Source: Pseudonocardia nematodicida (GTDB taxonomy: Bacteria; Actinomycetota; Actinomycetes; Mycobacteriales; Pseudonocardiaceae). Taken from it: a stretch of DNA of 64,000 nt. This document shows, piece by piece, positions 63,221 to 64,000 of the stretch; within the stretch, counting starts at the first letter, position 1; every line of letters starts with the position of its first letter. Position numbers and translations under genes: made by a program. Location of the stretch: assembly GCF_040105385.1 (NCBI RefSeq), contig NZ_JBEDNQ010000006.1, positions 124,001-188,000 of the forward strand, written 5' to 3'. Under the pieces are notes generated by a model, which saw only the letters and a list, made by a program, of their open reading frames with translations, had not been told where the DNA came from and made no database searches.

Positions 63221-63239
63221 CCACCGGGATCACCACCTC

Positions 63240-63293
63240 GAGGGGTACACCAGGGTCGTAGCCACATGATCGACCTACTCCCCTGTACCCCTC
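63240..63293. terminator. Probable bidirectional terminator after response regulator
   Basis: Perfect 10-bp outer arms GAGGGGTACA and TGTACCCCTC, with partial inner pairing (AGGG/CCCT, GTAG/CTAC), lie between convergent genes. Confidence 0.55.
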
Positions 63294-63301
63294 ACGGCTC
63301 G

Positions 63302-64000
63302 TCAGCGGCGGCTGTTCGCGCGTGACGCGGGGGTGCGGTCGCGGCCGGGGGTGGGTGCGGGCTCTTCGGGGTCCGGGTCCGCCAGGCGGGTGATCGGGAT
63401 GGGGCGGGTGGCGTACTCGTCGTAGGGGCTGCCGACGGTGTTCGGCCGGATCGGCAGCGGGCCGGTGGGCGGGTCCGTCCGGGGCTCCGGCCGGGGGCCG
63501 GGCACGTCGCCGTCGGCGGTGCGTCCAGCCGATGCCGGGATGCCGGCGGGCGGGCCGGCCACCGGCTCGTCGCCGTTCGCGACACGGGGGAGGCCGGGCG
63601 GGGGCGTCGTGCCGTTCCGCGCCGGCGCCCACGGCGGGGGTGTGGCGGGCCCGCCGGTCCGCCCCCCGTGCGGCGGGGCGCCGGCCGGTGGCCACGGCGG
63701 GGGCGCGTCGGAGCGGCCGACCGGCGCCCAGGGTGCGGGCGTGTCCGGCCCGACCACCGGCGAGCCGGGCGGCGGGGTGGCCGGCCCGCCGACAGGCGCC
63801 CGGGGCGGCAGGGCGGGAGCCGGGCGCGCTCCCGCGCCGCGGCCCGCCGGGCCGTTCCGGCGCACGGGGAAGGTGATCCGCGGGATCGGGCCGGACGGAC
63901 GGTCGTCGCGCAGCTCGCCGGGGTCGGCGGCGGCCTGCGCCGCGCCGCCGGCAACCGGCACCGCACCGGCCCCGGACGGGGCCGCCACCGGCTCCACCGG
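63302..64000 (-). CDS. C-terminal part of a Pro/Gly/Ala-rich protein, cut by window edge
   Basis: At least 231 residues of low-complexity sequence with repeated motifs such as PPPGSP, PPPWAPAR and PAPWAPVGR, ending NSRR. The frame is open to the window edge; a GTG at 63997 is probably internal. No enzyme motif is visible. Long Pro-rich C-terminal tails occur on actinobacterial sensor kinases and cell-envelope proteins, so the adjacent unpaired response regulator makes a kinase tail conceivable, but nothing here proves it. Confidence 0.55.
   Translation of the reverse strand, partial: PVEPVAAPSGAGAVPVAGGAAQAAADPGELRDDRPSGPIPRITFPVRRNGPAGRGAGARPAPALPPRAPVGGPATPPPGSPVVGPDTPAPWAPVGRSDAPPPWPPAGAPPHGGRTGGPATPPPWAPARNGTTPPPGLPRVANGDEPVAGPPAGIPASAGRTADGDVPGPRPEPRTDPPTGPLPIRPNTVGSPYDEYATRPIPITRLADPDPEEPAPTPGRDRTPASRANSRR

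Overview
The window is very GC-rich, densely coded DNA from a high-GC actinobacterium. Gene content and order point to Pseudonocardiales, probably a Pseudonocardia-like organism (inference). The strongest evidence is long co-linearity with the Mycobacterium tuberculosis stretch from about Rv3579c to Rv3628: rlmB, cysS, ispF, ispD, carD, an lpqE-like lipoprotein, radA, mutY, mhuD, clpC, lsr2, lysS, coaX, panD, panC, a DUF2520 protein, a PrsW-type protein, a DUF3180 protein, folK, folB, folP, folE, ftsH, hpt, tilS, a DUF2342 metalloprotease, dacB and ppa. These Rv assignments come from memory. No phage, insertion sequence, CRISPR array, tRNA or rRNA was recognised.

Layout. 0-7 kb: the 3' end of otsA with otsB (trehalose synthesis), a MOSC protein, a LacI regulator, and a znuACB zinc importer behind a Zur-like palindrome. 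7-15 kb: rlmB, cysS, a VOC protein, ispD-ispF (MEP isoprenoid pathway), carD, lpqE-like, radA and a membrane-anchored protein. disA, which follows radA in mycobacteria, is not here. 15-18.4 kb: a one-direction run of mutY, a 2H-phosphoesterase-like gene, a YjbR gene, mhuD (heme degradation) and a Sir2 gene. 18.4-23.5 kb: a cysteine hydrolase, an aldehyde dehydrogenase/DUF779 pair with a divergent GAF regulator, and a membrane protein. 23.5-34 kb: clpC, lsr2, lysS, vapBC, a methyltransferase and the coaX/panD/panC/DUF2520 group (pantothenate and CoA). 34-48.5 kb: PrsW protease, the folate operon folE-folP-folB-folK-DUF3180 behind ftsH, a secreted serine protease, hpt, tilS, a metalloprotease, dacB and ppa. 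48.6-64 kb is less conserved: MaoC/thiolase, a MEDS-HATPase regulator with a SirB1 protein, pfkA, surE, superoxide dismutase, a membrane spermidine-synthase-like protein, an accD1-accA1-acyl-CoA dehydrogenase operon fitting leucine or branched acyl-CoA breakdown, an OmpR-type response regulator, and the end of a Pro/Gly-rich protein cut by the window edge.

Expression signals stand out more than novel genes. About ten genes have a TANNNT hexamer exactly 6-7 nt before an ATG or GTG, the geometry expected for leaderless mRNAs, and this decides several starts. Three genes (radA, sir2, folE) make best sense if they start at CTG inside a CTGA overlap with the preceding stop codon. Long palindromes sit between convergent genes, and two of them belong to one sequence family. 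Two short tandem-repeat blocks run into the stop codons of lsr2 and coaX.

I found no clearly new defence or biosynthetic system. The items most worth following are the CTG-start overlaps, the hairpin family, the missing disA, the mutY-to-sir2 gene run, the decayed gene between clpC and lsr2, and the long repetitive tails on FtsH and the PrsW protein.
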